NCBI RefSeq assembly: GCF_020521235.1 | Contig: NZ_BLAY01000065.1 | Coordinates: 1-48,535, forward strand | DNA from: Microseira wollei NIES-4236 | GTDB lineage: Bacteria; Cyanobacteriota; Cyanobacteriia; Cyanobacteriales; Aerosakkonemataceae | Direction: 5' to 3' | DNA length: 48,535 nucleotides | In this document: one piece after another, positions 32,953-42,896 of the stretch | How the letters are laid out: each line of letters begins with the position of its first letter | Numbering within the stretch: the first letter of the stretch is position 1 | Position numbers and translations under genes: made by a program | The notes under the pieces: generated by a model | Database searches by the model: none | Seen by the model: only the letters and a program-made list of their open reading frames with translations | Told to the model about the DNA's origin: nothing

Positions 32953-32969
32953 ATTACGTATAAAATCAC

Positions 32970-33427
32970 TCAGGAAGTTTGGCGGATCGTTATCCGGTTT
33001 GCCTTGAACGCAAAGGCGCAGCCGCCAGACAGCAAAGCCCAAAGACCAAGAGGCCAAACTAGCCACTTTGCCAATAATTTTGATACCGCACCAAGACGTA
33101 AGCCGGAATCCAGATCGCTGAGTAGTGTATAGCAGCGAAAAGCAGAACACTGCGGCGTGCCGTCGGGGTCTTCCCGGCGGCTACCAGCAATTCCCACGTC
33201 TGGATGAGAGTTGATAAACTCCTACCTTCGGTTTCAAAGGCGGCTTTGATTTGTTCGACCGATCCGTTGCCAGAAGCGTTGTCGGAAACTATAACGCGGG
33301 TGTCGGGGAGACTTGGCACTTCATTGAGGAGCGATCGCCAGCAGTCAACGGTTGGCTTTGACCTTCGGTAGTTAAGGATGACTGCAAGCAAACGGCTTGG
33401 GTTATTTACCTGTATTGCATTATACAT
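32970..33427 (-). pseudogene. Family 2 glycosyltransferase, collapsed
   Basis: The N-terminal frame reads NPSRLLAVILNYRRSKPTVD, then RVIVSDNASGNGSVEQIKAAFETEGRS, the first nucleotide-binding half of a rhamnosyltransferase-type GT2. After a deletion of over 100 bp by comparison with the family, a different frame continues GIAGSRREDPDGTPQCSAF, then LDSGLRLGAVSKLLAKWLVWPL. The DxD region lies in the lost part. It is downstream of the Gfo/Idh fusion gene on the same strand, so it was probably the last gene of that operon. Confidence 0.78.
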
Positions 33428-33449
33428 ACGGGTAATAATTGGGTCACGC

Positions 33450-35597
33450 CTACCTCAAGGACTCGTTAACAGGGACATGTATGCCTTCTTTAATCAAAGT
33501 CTCGCGCTCTTTAACGGGAGACCAGCCAAGCTGACGCTCCGCCTTGGAGGAATCGAACAAAGCAGCAAAGCTGCGACCCTCACAATCAGCATAGCTGGGG
33601 AACGCAGCATTGGGGTCGCGTCCGATGCTTTTGATTGCCCACTTGGCGATCGCCGACGTGTAAACCCTCCAAGCTGCTGTAGGCACGCGGCGTAACTTAA
33701 TGCCAGCCTTATGCTCGAACTCATTAAGATATTCGTTGGCGGTAATACAGGCAGTGCTGGTGAGATTATAAGATTCACCCTCGATTCCGGGTACGTTAAT
33801 CGCCCTCACCATTGCATCGGCTACATCATCCACTAGCACGATCGGGAGCCGATTGTTGCCATCACCGTACAGGCTGCACACCGAATTGTAGGGCCAAGCG
33901 GCAATGCCCCAGTGGTAGGGACTACCACCGCTACCGAGTACGACGCCTGGGCGGAAGATGACCAAGGGCAGACCTTTTTGGCGGTGAAGTTCGAGCAGCG
34001 AGCGCTCGTTCTCTACTTTAGATCGCGCATAGGGGGCGGCGCGCATTATACCTGCGTTAGGCTCAGTTTCTTCGGTGATGGTCGCAGCGTTTTTACCTGC
34101 ATAGTAAATCGCAATCGACGATGCGTAGAACAACCGCTTGACTCCACGTTCCAGGCACAATTCGCCAACTTTGCGCGTAGGTTCAACATCAGATTGAAGA
34201 AACTCGCTCCAGGTTTTCCCGTTGCCCCGCGCTAAATGGTAAACATAATCTATCCCATCGAGTGCCGCCGCTACTGCTTTGGGATCGGTGAAATCGCCCT
34301 TGACAATTTCCACCTGAAGGTTTTTTAATTCCGGCGGGCAGCTACTGGGATTGCGGGCGAGTATCCGCACCCCATAACCATCCTGACGCAGGCGGCGAAC
34401 CAACGCCCGACCGATGAAACCCGTACCGCCGAGGACAAGTACTGTAGATTTTTGAGCGGGAGGCTCGACCAAGGGGCTGGGAACCGATAGTGTTTTCTCA
34501 GGCATCGGCACATCGGTTTCCCGTGCCACCCACTCTGCCAGTGCCACCGCCGCCTCGCCAATTGCCGGATCGACTCGCTCGTCCAGCTTACCTCCCCGAC
34601 CGTTATAAAAGCTCTCAACCGTCCGCGCGATGCTGTAGGGAAATGGCTTCGCTGCCTTGAATAGACCCATCTTGGATAGCACCGAGTTACCCAAAGTGCC
34701 GCCTGCTTGGAGTAGCGAGTCCCTGGCTGTTGTGGCTACATTAGCGAAGCGATCCAGATCGAGTAGATAAGGTGTATGCTCTTGGCAAACATAGGTGTTG
34801 TTCTCGAAGTCAACCCGTGCTGCTGCGTTCGTTCCCCTCACGTGGATGTAGTGTTCCGCGTATCCATCAATAAACGAAAAACGCAGCCGGATACTGGTAT
34901 TACCCTTCCATCCCCGAATCTCCCAACGACGGTAAAACTCTAGCCCTTGAGGCAGTTCTACCTTGTCGCGCACATCGACCGAGAGCGAGTCGGGTTGACC
35001 CAAAAGATGAACCAGGTGGGCGAAGGAGTGGGGAGCCACCTCGAATAAAATATTCTTTGGTGTTTGGAGCATCCAGGCTCCAAACGGCCCGCCCTTAAGC
35101 TGTCCCAGCTCTTTATTCCATACGATGTCCACCTGATCGATCTGCCCTAACCGACCGCTACGCAGATCGGACACCAACTTTTCATAGACTGGAAAATACA
35201 GGAAATTATGGCTGACCCCGATTACCCTACCGGCGGCTGCGGCACGCTGGCGCAACTCCTGACAGTGGGCAACTGTGTGGCAAAGCGGCTTCTCGATCAG
35301 GGCGTCAACGCCTGCTTCGATCGCTTGGCAGGCTGTGGGAAAGTGAACGTGGGGCGGCGTCAGGATTTGGATGACATCCAACTGTTCTTGGGCTAGCATT
35401 TCGCCCAGGTCCCCATAGACTTTGGATATCCCCTTTGCTGCGGCGAACTGCTGCGCCAGGGTGCGGTTCAAGTCGCAAATTGCTCGCACCTCAACATTGG
35501 GCAACAAGCGCAGCGCCGAGTAGTGGTAGTCACTAATATAGCCAGCGCCCAGGAGGGCGACGGCGATAGGTTTGCTATGTTTGTTGCTAGCAGCCAT
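33450..35597 (-). CDS. Fused Gfo/Idh/MocA oxidoreductase and NAD-dependent sugar epimerase/dehydratase
   Basis: This 715-residue two-enzyme protein has residues 8-350 as a Gfo/Idh/MocA dehydrogenase (VALLGAGYISDYHYSAL, the EKPLCHT block with catalytic Lys, and a C-terminal sheet domain). A proline-rich linker follows (about 365-390: VPSPLVEPPAQKS). Residues 391-715 form an extended SDR (VLVLGGTGFIGRALVRRL nucleotide-binding motif, APYARSKVENE with the YxxxK pair). Both halves probably work on nucleotide sugars, one oxidising and one epimerising or reducing, so their fusion suggests channelling in synthesis of an unusual sugar. The ATG at 35597 gives a good start. Confidence 0.85.
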   Translation of the reverse strand: MAASNKHSKPIAVALLGAGYISDYHYSALRLLPNVEVRAICDLNRTLAQQFAAAKGISKVYGDLGEMLAQEQLDVIQILTPPHVHFPTACQAIEAGVDALIEKPLCHTVAHCQELRQRAAAAGRVIGVSHNFLYFPVYEKLVSDLRSGRLGQIDQVDIVWNKELGQLKGGPFGAWMLQTPKNILFEVAPHSFAHLVHLLGQPDSLSVDVRDKVELPQGLEFYRRWEIRGWKGNTSIRLRFSFIDGYAEHYIHVRGTNAAARVDFENNTYVCQEHTPYLLDLDRFANVATTARDSLLQAGGTLGNSVLSKMGLFKAAKPFPYSIARTVESFYNGRGGKLDERVDPAIGEAAVALAEWVARETDVPMPEKTLSVPSPLVEPPAQKSTVLVLGGTGFIGRALVRRLRQDGYGVRILARNPSSCPPELKNLQVEIVKGDFTDPKAVAAALDGIDYVYHLARGNGKTWSEFLQSDVEPTRKVGELCLERGVKRLFYASSIAIYYAGKNAATITEETEPNAGIMRAAPYARSKVENERSLLELHRQKGLPLVIFRPGVVLGSGGSPYHWGIAAWPYNSVCSLYGDGNNRLPIVLVDDVADAMVRAINVPGIEGESYNLTSTACITANEYLNEFEHKAGIKLRRVPTAAWRVYTSAIAKWAIKSIGRDPNAAFPSYADCEGRSFAALFDSSKAERQLGWSPVKERETLIKEGIHVPVNESLR

Positions 35598-35654
35598 TTT
35601 TATCTCCCAGTTGGTTGGATCGCGGGTGCTTGAGCAGCCTTGTACTCAATCATT

Positions 35655-36626
35655 TCATGCTGTTTGTTTTGCAGGCGCGCGGTGGAACTTGAGAGCGCCA
35701 AAGGCTTGAGGGAACACCGACATCGCCCAAGAGAGCCCCCACGCTATATTATCTTTCCATGAAAACCCCTGCCGTTGCGTTTTATCAATTGTCCGCCATG
35801 CCGACAGCGGATAGCGCCCGAAGGCAGTTGGGGAAATTCCATGAGTAGGAATCATCAACACCAGTGCGGCTGAGGGTACAATTAACCCCCAAAGCCAGGT
35901 ATCGCGCAAGTCTTTGATCAACTTGCGTTCTGGCAAAGCCCCGTGCATATGGCAAACCAGGGCATAAGCATAGCCACAACGTTTGGCCCACCATTGGGAT
36001 AGTCGATGCATGTCCGCGTCGTGCCGAGTACAATTTTGGTCGATTCGCCCTAATTTTCCACCATTTTGACCCAGACGCACGCCCAATTCGTCATCTTCGG
36101 CAGCAATAACCCTGGGGTTGTAACCTCCAACTGCTGCGAGTGCTGCGGCGCGAATCATCACATCTTTGCCGCAGCTTTTGGTTTCTCCTATTGAGCCACT
36201 GCGCCACTCTACATCGCAAATCCGATTGTAGACCCTGGCAGCTGGATAACGTTCCAGCCGCCAAGCGTATAGGGCAACTACATCGGGGTTATTGTCGAGC
36301 GTTTCGGCGGCAGCTTCGAGCCACCCTGGGACAACTTCCCAGTCTCCGTCGATCAACTGGACGTACTCGACTTGGGGGTATTTTTCGCGCAGCCGCTCAA
36401 AACCAGCATTGCGCGCTCTTGCCGCAGTGAAGGGAACTGACATGTCCAGTTCGACTACTTCAACGTTGCGATCGCGTGCCACCTCGCAACTTCCATCAGT
36501 AGAACCGGAGTTTACGTACACCACTGGGCAAGCCTCGCGGACAACCGAGTCTAGGCTGCGGATTAAGCGATCGCCTTCGTTGCGTCCAATCGCAACTACT
36601 CCAATTTTCTCAGACAAGCTACTCAC
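35655..36626 (-). CDS. GT2 glycosyltransferase
   Basis: The 323-residue enzyme opens IGVVAIGRNEGDRLIRSLDS and has VYVNSGSTDGS, then QLIDGDWEVVPGWL with the DxD-like DGD. A later acid block AAEDDELGVRLGQNG may hold the catalytic base. Two weak hydrophobic segments near residues 247-265 may attach it to the membrane. It lies upstream of the fusion gene by 57 bp on the same strand and is probably co-transcribed. The donor and acceptor sugars are unknown. Confidence 0.86.
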   Translation of the reverse strand: MSSLSEKIGVVAIGRNEGDRLIRSLDSVVREACPVVYVNSGSTDGSCEVARDRNVEVVELDMSVPFTAARARNAGFERLREKYPQVEYVQLIDGDWEVVPGWLEAAAETLDNNPDVVALYAWRLERYPAARVYNRICDVEWRSGSIGETKSCGKDVMIRAAALAAVGGYNPRVIAAEDDELGVRLGQNGGKLGRIDQNCTRHDADMHRLSQWWAKRCGYAYALVCHMHGALPERKLIKDLRDTWLWGLIVPSAALVLMIPTHGISPTAFGRYPLSAWRTIDKTQRQGFSWKDNIAWGLSWAMSVFPQAFGALKFHRAPAKQTA

Positions 36627-36730
36627 CTGAATCTCCTGTTATTAGAGCATTTTTCCGTTAATTGAATTCATCCTTGGCGATCGCTGGCTGCTTTTGAGCT
36701 TGTCTGTAATTTTTCCCATCCCTCAAGCAG

Positions 36731-37780
36731 CTATTTATCAGACTTGGCCTGTTTTTTCAGAAATTCCGGAGTCTGATCCTGTTCCAGTAATCTCAGCGAC
36801 CGTAAAACAGGTTTAATCATGTCTTTGACCGGCTGAGGGAATGTTTTTTTGACAAATTGGAAAATCGGACTACGCTTGATTTGTGCGGGATGAACTTTTT
36901 TGGGTTCATTTTCGGGAATGTCCACGTGGGGAGTTTGCTCCGTGACCGGCGAAGACAGCAGTTTCACTGGTTTGCCTTTGATCGCTACATAAGTTTTACG
37001 GTCTGTGGGGTTATTTGGCATTGTCGGAACGTAGCATTCATAGAACGACGTAAAACCGACATGCGCCACTAAATTGCTCAGGGAAGCGTGGGTCATCCAC
37101 AAACTAATCGTATTATCGATCGATGCCCACAAATCTCGTTTCTTATCTTCCGCTGTTGCCTCTTCGGGGTGTTCGACATAATCCAAGCCCCAGTAGGTTT
37201 TACCTTCAAATTCGACGCTCTTGCGATCGCTCAGACTGATGAAAGTATCGAACAGAACTACTCGTTCGCAGACTTCGTAAATGTTCTTGACGAATTGGAA
37301 TACATCAGGCGGTTTGAGGTGATATAGCATTCCCGAACACAACACCAGATCAAACGAACTATATTTCTCCTTGCTCAGATTACGCACGTCATCTTGATAC
37401 AGATAAAGGTTATCCAGTTTGAGATGGTGTTTGGCAAACCGTGCTTTTTCAAGGTTCGCTTCGCGGATTTCTATCCCCACTACCTCTGAGCCATGCAGGG
37501 CAAACTCAATGCCATAATGACCTTCCAGACAGGCTAAGTCCAGGACGCGGATCTGGTTCAGGGGTTTACCGACCAAATCAGAGGCTACTTGAACCAGACG
37601 GCGAAGCCGATAATCAACTTTCCCAGGCATCAGCGTGTATTGATCGTCGCCGAGGTAGATAGACATGGCAGTCCATTCGCCATAGGTTTCTACAACCCTA
37701 TCTATTGAAAGCGATTTATGCAAATTACTATTATAGTCCATTTTCTTCACCAGAGCATTATCTAGATTATGTCCTCCCAT
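36731..37780 (-). CDS. SAM-dependent methyltransferase with a C-terminal extension
   Basis: The 349-residue protein has a class I methyltransferase core at about 55-200: VLDLACLEGHYGIEFALHGS (motif I), VGIEIREANLEKARFAKHHL, and FDLVLCSGMLYHLKPPDVF. The last 80 residues (KRSPIFQFVKKTFPQPVKDMIKP) form a basic, proline-containing extension. The start may be ATG 37780 or the Met 13 codons later (MDYNSNLHKSLS). Its acceptor is probably a sugar of the exopolysaccharide. Upstream lies a gap of about 380 bp. Confidence 0.82.
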   Translation of the reverse strand: MGGHNLDNALVKKMDYNSNLHKSLSIDRVVETYGEWTAMSIYLGDDQYTLMPGKVDYRLRRLVQVASDLVGKPLNQIRVLDLACLEGHYGIEFALHGSEVVGIEIREANLEKARFAKHHLKLDNLYLYQDDVRNLSKEKYSSFDLVLCSGMLYHLKPPDVFQFVKNIYEVCERVVLFDTFISLSDRKSVEFEGKTYWGLDYVEHPEEATAEDKKRDLWASIDNTISLWMTHASLSNLVAHVGFTSFYECYVPTMPNNPTDRKTYVAIKGKPVKLLSSPVTEQTPHVDIPENEPKKVHPAQIKRSPIFQFVKKTFPQPVKDMIKPVLRSLRLLEQDQTPEFLKKQAKSDK

Positions 37781-38159
37781 ATATTATCTAAATTTTTTCA
37801 ACCTTGTTTCTTTCAAAATATTTTTTTTGATGTTAATATATTGCCTTGATTATTTTCTAAATACTTTATTCATAATTAAAATTCTAATTTCACCTCCATT
37901 GTTTCAATCAAGTTATTTTTTTCTCCGCCTCATTATTATAATTATTGCAAAAATCACTTTTTCTCTGTAGGGGGGAAGTATTTGCGATCCGAGCTTTCGG
38001 TATCATCAGGGTTTTTCTACCCAAATGCTAATGCCTCCGGCACGCTGCGGCAAAGTCCTTCGCGGATTTTTGCTTGCACCTAATAATTACACTTGGACTA
38101 TTTCAAACCATGCCCTCAGCCATCAAATTTCCATTAATGACTAATGATTGCAGTTGATT
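37781..38159. other. AT-rich gap of 379 bp
   Basis: No gene is visible. The sequence is mostly AT-rich with poly-T and poly-A runs (TTTTTTTGATGTTAATATATTG). It should hold the promoter of the methyltransferase operon and the terminator of the putative glycosidase gene. The last 120 bp are less AT-rich and contain a GC-rich CTCCGGCACGCTGCGGC block. Confidence 0.5.
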
Positions 38160-39923
38160 TTAATTCCTCTGGCAGCCATCCCACCAGCATTGATTGTTCT
38201 TAATAAATTCCATCAAAGCATTGTATTTAGGCGAGCCGTTTTGCTCTACATATTCTAAAGCTCCCCAGCTTCCCCATTTACTCGGTTGACCTATATCCCC
38301 CAAGTGCATAAACAGGGTTCCTCCAGCTTTTTTCCAATCATTCAGTAATTGTGTATAGAGATCGTACATTTCCGGGCGTCTATTTATTTCTATAAAAAAT
38401 TTGGTTATTTTCTCGTTATTTTCTACTCCTCCAGCACCAGCAATATGCTGACCACCTTCATAAGCAACTAATTTAAGACCTTTCTTTTTGGCTACATCTG
38501 CGTGATAGATAAAATCATTATAAACATCCGGCAAGCTATCTTTAAACCCCCCAAGTAAAGCCCCGTATCTTAATTGCTTGAAGGCTTTATCAAAACCACC
38601 ATCCGGTTCATTTATCCAGGACTCTACTGTGCTGTAATTTTCAGGCGCACCCAAATTTCCACTGAAATAGCCAGCTATAGCGTAAGCATCAATACCGTGT
38701 TGATAACAAGGTTTATTACCTTCTGCTACCCAATATGAGCATTCTAATGCGTAATTTTCTAAACCTTTATATACTCTTTGAGTACTGAGCACGCAGACGA
38801 CTCGATTGCTTTGATTACCAAACACATTTTTCCACAGCTCGCACATTTGAGCAGTACGCATACCATACCATTGATAAAAAGCATCTGCTTTATCTTGCCC
38901 CCACCTAGCTTTCCCTTGTTCTAAAGCATAATGAGATTGTTTAAATTGCCAATTCCAAACTTCATTAGAAAATTCTACATAAGCTTTTAGATTAGGAGCT
39001 AAACTCTCTTTAATTCTCTGAGCAAACTTAGTTATATATTCATCGTTAGCCTGGTGTGGCATATTGAACCACGGGTCAGCTTTGACTTTATTAGATAAAG
39101 CCACCATTATTTCTATCGGGACTCCTTTAGTTGCATAGGAAGCCGTTTCTATTCGAGGTCTGTCACGCCATTCTTTCTGGTTTGAATTATTTGTTCCCAT
39201 CCATTCCATGAAACGCAAGGATCTAAAATTTTTAATCTTTTCTATAAAAATCGGGTTAAATATTTCAGTTTTATAATTCTTTTCATCCTCAGCCTTAACT
39301 GCTCTGATGTTACGGATATAATTACCTGTCTTTTTGGGATCGGTAGAAGCGATCGTCAACAGTATACCGCCGCCTCCTTTTGAATCCACATCCAGCACAT
39401 CCCTTCCAGGAGTTGAAGCAGCCAAATCTTTTTTGGCATCAAAACCATATTCAATCGTGCCTTCCCCATCATACAAAACCACATATTTTCCAGAAGGATA
39501 ACGATTGGGTATATCCCTTAATAACAAAGTACTTACACGAGTATATTTAGGAGCCTCTTCTGGAGTTGGTAGAGACTTAACCCAGCCATTTTCGTCCAGA
39601 TTTAACAGATTATATTCCTGTGTATCCCATTCTCCATTACAGCCAGGAGTTCCAGTCACGCATTGAGTAACCCATTGTCTAGAGGATTTGAAAGCATCCA
39701 GAAAGGGCAACTGAGTTGACCAGTCAGCAATACCACTAAGACCAATTCCTAAAGGGGAATTTAAATTAGGAATATTGCTGGCCACAGCTATCTTATTGTT
39801 TGCCTTATTATTTTGGGTTAAATTATTAAAAACTGTCGAAAATTGCAGCAAAATTACACTGATTAATATTCCAACTAAAAAGGCTAATATTTTTGTTTTT
39901 TTAAGCCAATTGAATATAGACAT
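38160..39923 (-). CDS. Membrane-anchored or secreted putative glycoside hydrolase, clan GH-A-like
   Basis: This 587-residue protein begins with a single N-terminal hydrophobic segment (about 11-30, KILAFLVGILISVILLQF) that anchors it or serves as an uncleaved signal. The mature part has KAYVEFSNEVWNW with Glu321, the expected acid/base of clan A enzymes, and LKLVAYEGGQHIAG with Glu489, the expected nucleophile. Both sit in typical strand-end positions. Several cysteines may form disulfides outside the cytoplasm. By position among polymerase, flippase and transferase genes it may cut or edit the polymer. Database names for such proteins vary, including cellulose-binding. The gene is AT-rich. 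Confidence 0.7.
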   Translation of the reverse strand: MSIFNWLKKTKILAFLVGILISVILLQFSTVFNNLTQNNKANNKIAVASNIPNLNSPLGIGLSGIADWSTQLPFLDAFKSSRQWVTQCVTGTPGCNGEWDTQEYNLLNLDENGWVKSLPTPEEAPKYTRVSTLLLRDIPNRYPSGKYVVLYDGEGTIEYGFDAKKDLAASTPGRDVLDVDSKGGGGILLTIASTDPKKTGNYIRNIRAVKAEDEKNYKTEIFNPIFIEKIKNFRSLRFMEWMGTNNSNQKEWRDRPRIETASYATKGVPIEIMVALSNKVKADPWFNMPHQANDEYITKFAQRIKESLAPNLKAYVEFSNEVWNWQFKQSHYALEQGKARWGQDKADAFYQWYGMRTAQMCELWKNVFGNQSNRVVCVLSTQRVYKGLENYALECSYWVAEGNKPCYQHGIDAYAIAGYFSGNLGAPENYSTVESWINEPDGGFDKAFKQLRYGALLGGFKDSLPDVYNDFIYHADVAKKKGLKLVAYEGGQHIAGAGGVENNEKITKFFIEINRRPEMYDLYTQLLNDWKKAGGTLFMHLGDIGQPSKWGSWGALEYVEQNGSPKYNALMEFIKNNQCWWDGCQRN

Positions 39924-39974
39924 AGATTTAACTACCTTGGCGGTTATAGGTTGGCCTCAAGTCAGTCAATTAGG

Positions 39975-41375
39975 CTAGTTTGGTCTTGCTTGAGCTAGGG
40001 AACGCCTGGATGGCGATAAGCGCGTTCCCGTAACCTGATTGGTTCTTGCCTCTTTCAGCACCAGCCCTGATATTGCCCCACTGATAAGCGCAAACACCGG
40101 GTTAGTCATGGCATTGATGATACAGTCGAGCATGTACAAAATCAAGGCCACCGCCAGCACAGCTGCGGGTGCTACTTTGGGGTGAAACCAAGTACTAGCT
40201 GGATAACGTAGTATAAACAAGCTTGCAGGAGGTAGTAACATGGATGCTGTTATGCTAACCAGCCCGACCACACCGTTGACACCAAACACAATAATCCACA
40301 AGCTGTCGGTAACTGATTTATCTACCAGATCTCCTTTCCAGTCCCGTGTGATTACGCGGTTGCGTCCGAATCCTCCCCAGCCAAAAATTATCCTCTGCCT
40401 TGCCTTCTCTGACAGGGGTATTTCCTGATCGAGTCTAAACTTTAACGATTCGGCTCGTTCTTCATTAGTTATCTTGACCGCCATGTCATAAATTTGCTCG
40501 CCAGAAACAGTTCCGGTTACTCCTTGGTAGAGGTAAAGTGACATGCCTAATATTAGAAGAAACACCGGAATGGCGGTACGCAACCAACTGGAAGAAAATA
40601 GCAGGACGATCCCTAATACCAGCAAAATGTAAGCACCAGAGGATTTGCACAAGACAAAGGTGATTAGCATAACAATTACAAGCCTTTGGATTGGTATGTT
40701 CCAGACATGCTTGATGGTTCCACTTTTCCAAAGCCAAATCCCAGTCAGTGTTGCAGCCATCATCCACGCGGCCACCATAAGACCGTGGTTCATAAACACC
40801 ATCGGCCTAAATCCCCCTGCACGCATTGATTGAATAAAGTACTCCACTCCACCAGGGTAGTAGCCGTAAATCATTAGGTGCAGTTGCGGGCTGAGGCGTA
40901 CTTCATATATGCACAGAGGAACATAGGCTAGCCCGCCGATGAAAACACCAATTGCTAGCTGGCGCATCCCCGCCAGATTAGCAAGATATATCCGCCCCAG
41001 AAAATAGGGCACTCCCCAGGTCATAGTTTGATCGAGAACAGAGGAAAATCCATTGTACAAACCCAGGTCGTTAGCGATCGATGAAGCCAACGGACATAGG
41101 CACCAACTTAGCATCGGCAGGTCAAGCCAACCGAATTTAAACGAAGTAATCCGTCCCGCATCGTATAGCACGGTTGCCAACAAAATTCCGTAACAAGTTG
41201 TGTTCATCTTGGTGATGTCTGGGATGCCCGGTAAGGTATAGTTGATTACTGGGAGGAACAGCCATGCCGCGATAAAACTCACAATTACTGCCCGCTGAGG
41301 CGGAAACCGTTGGAACAAATAAAGAACGGTTGGAATCCAGGCAATTGCAGCGAGTAAAGCTATGGGACTATACAT
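39975..41375 (-). CDS. Wzy-like O-antigen/exopolysaccharide polymerase
   Basis: This 466-residue membrane protein has about 11-12 hydrophobic helices. A large extracytoplasmic loop lies near residues 290-350, containing FRLDQEIPLSEKARQRIIFGWGGFGRNRV. The loop with Arg residues and a following WIIVFGVNG helix is the usual layout of O-antigen ligase/polymerase proteins. It would join lipid-linked repeat units at the outer face of the membrane. It is adjacent to the putative glycosidase gene (51 bp between them) on the same strand. Confidence 0.75.
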   Translation of the reverse strand: MYSPIALLAAIAWIPTVLYLFQRFPPQRAVIVSFIAAWLFLPVINYTLPGIPDITKMNTTCYGILLATVLYDAGRITSFKFGWLDLPMLSWCLCPLASSIANDLGLYNGFSSVLDQTMTWGVPYFLGRIYLANLAGMRQLAIGVFIGGLAYVPLCIYEVRLSPQLHLMIYGYYPGGVEYFIQSMRAGGFRPMVFMNHGLMVAAWMMAATLTGIWLWKSGTIKHVWNIPIQRLVIVMLITFVLCKSSGAYILLVLGIVLLFSSSWLRTAIPVFLLILGMSLYLYQGVTGTVSGEQIYDMAVKITNEERAESLKFRLDQEIPLSEKARQRIIFGWGGFGRNRVITRDWKGDLVDKSVTDSLWIIVFGVNGVVGLVSITASMLLPPASLFILRYPASTWFHPKVAPAAVLAVALILYMLDCIINAMTNPVFALISGAISGLVLKEARTNQVTGTRLSPSRRSLAQARPN

Positions 41376-41521
41376 AGGTATGGGCTTCGTTTGCCACGAC
41401 CTTAAAAACTAAGTTAACTGCACGAGTAATCTTTTTCATCAAAGCTTAAACATGTTTAAAAGCCACCTAGCCTGCCTTGTTTAGTTTTGATATTTTGGGA
41501 ATATGAGCCTTTAATTATTTT

Positions 41522-42514
41522 TTATTCTTTGTATAAGTAGAAACCTGCTGCATCACCATCTTTCTCCTTGTTTAGTTGCTTAGCCATAGAATTAAAGTCA
41601 TCAATTTGTTCTTTTGAAAACATAGATTTATCGGGATTTACAGCATAAGATGCACTCTCCGTTATGGCTATATTTCCAAGAATCTGTTCGCTGCCCCAAA
41701 ACTGAAAAGCGTGCGAGTCAAATACGATATCCGCAATTTTAAACCCAGCTTTATTTGCCAAGATTTCCATACTTTTAGTCGTATGTAAAAAAAAGTGCCG
41801 CGGCGCATCAATTTGAACCCAATTAACGCCATATTTTCGCCAAGCCAAAGAAGAAGCTACAGGAATTCTAATTAAAACATATCTATTTTTCTTCACCATA
41901 CGATATAATTCTTTTAACACAGATAAAGGCTGGGGCATATGTTCAAAAGCATGGTTCAACATAATAAAGTCAAACGAACCTTCTATCTCGTGTAAGTACT
42001 TCTTAAGAACCTTAACACCGTTTTCATAAAAAATATCACTTTTGATAAAGGGATCGACACCTGTAAGGTTAGTAAATCCATCCGATCGCATCTGGAGTAT
42101 AAGGTTTCCAGAACCACAACCTACGTCTAAAATTTCTGATTCTAGCGGTAATTGTAATTTTCTGAACCATTCGTAATAATCCGCCATGGGTGTTTTATAT
42201 ATTTTTATTAGGATTTTTGAAAGCAAAATCCCGATTTCTTTATTTCCATAAATAAGATATTTCATCCTCTGACGCTTGAGAAATGACTCGATCGAGTTTA
42301 CCTTTGAATATGTCTTTTCTTTAAAAGAGTAAAAATTATCCGGGTAGTATTTTGACAGATATTCCGGTATTTCTTTAATTTGTATGCATCCACATTCGGC
42401 ACATTCAAAATATTCAAATTCATCTCTGAATCCAAACATCATTTCTTTGACAACATAAGTTTTATTGCCAGTTTTATTGTTACAAATTGCACAAACATTC
42501 ATTTCAGCCTCCAT
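41522..42514 (-). CDS. SAM-dependent methyltransferase with an N-terminal zinc ribbon
   Basis: The 330-residue protein begins with two CxxC pairs (NVCAICNN and ECAECGCI), a zinc-ribbon lead found in sugar methyltransferases of this type. The class I core follows: ILDVGCGSGNLILQMR (motif I), LTGVDPFI, FDFIMLNHAFEHMPQP (UbiG-like). The start may be ATG 42514 or the Met 4 codons later. It probably methylates a nucleotide sugar or a lipid-linked sugar. It is AT-rich and lysine-rich relative to the flippase and polymerase genes on each side, which hints at separate acquisition. Confidence 0.83.
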   Translation of the reverse strand: MEAEMNVCAICNNKTGNKTYVVKEMMFGFRDEFEYFECAECGCIQIKEIPEYLSKYYPDNFYSFKEKTYSKVNSIESFLKRQRMKYLIYGNKEIGILLSKILIKIYKTPMADYYEWFRKLQLPLESEILDVGCGSGNLILQMRSDGFTNLTGVDPFIKSDIFYENGVKVLKKYLHEIEGSFDFIMLNHAFEHMPQPLSVLKELYRMVKKNRYVLIRIPVASSLAWRKYGVNWVQIDAPRHFFLHTTKSMEILANKAGFKIADIVFDSHAFQFWGSEQILGNIAITESASYAVNPDKSMFSKEQIDDFNSMAKQLNKEKDGDAAGFYLYKE

Positions 42515-42896
42515 CCAGATTACATGGTTTTATTTTTTAATAATAGTTTTTCATAGTCTTTTATACATTTTCTCAACACCGCCTACGCACTTTCGTTAAT
42601 ATCTCCACCATTTTTTGGCAAATTTGTTCGTGTTTTATATATAAATCAGATTTAAATATAATATATTTAATATCCTTTCCGCTAGCATCGGTTGTGTAAA
42701 ATTCCGTTCTTGCCCCCTCTCCCTGATGGGAAAGGGGTATCTGGTATTAGCGCAGCAGCGGCACGTAGTGCTGGTGATACGCTACCGATACAAGCGGACA
42801 TGATATTAATCAAAAAATTAGTCTTGTACCAGCCATTTTTATGCTCGCTAATTGAGAGGTTTTTGTTCATGGTAGGTTTATATATATTTTTCCGAC
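42515..42896. other. Gap of 382 bp, no convincing gene
   Basis: The first half is AT-rich (TATATATAAATCAG, AAATATAATATATTTAATATCC). The second half has a minus-strand frame from 42869 (MNKNLSISEHKNGWYKTNFL, 62 residues) without a ribosome-binding site or known relatives. I regard it as non-coding. Confidence 0.45.
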
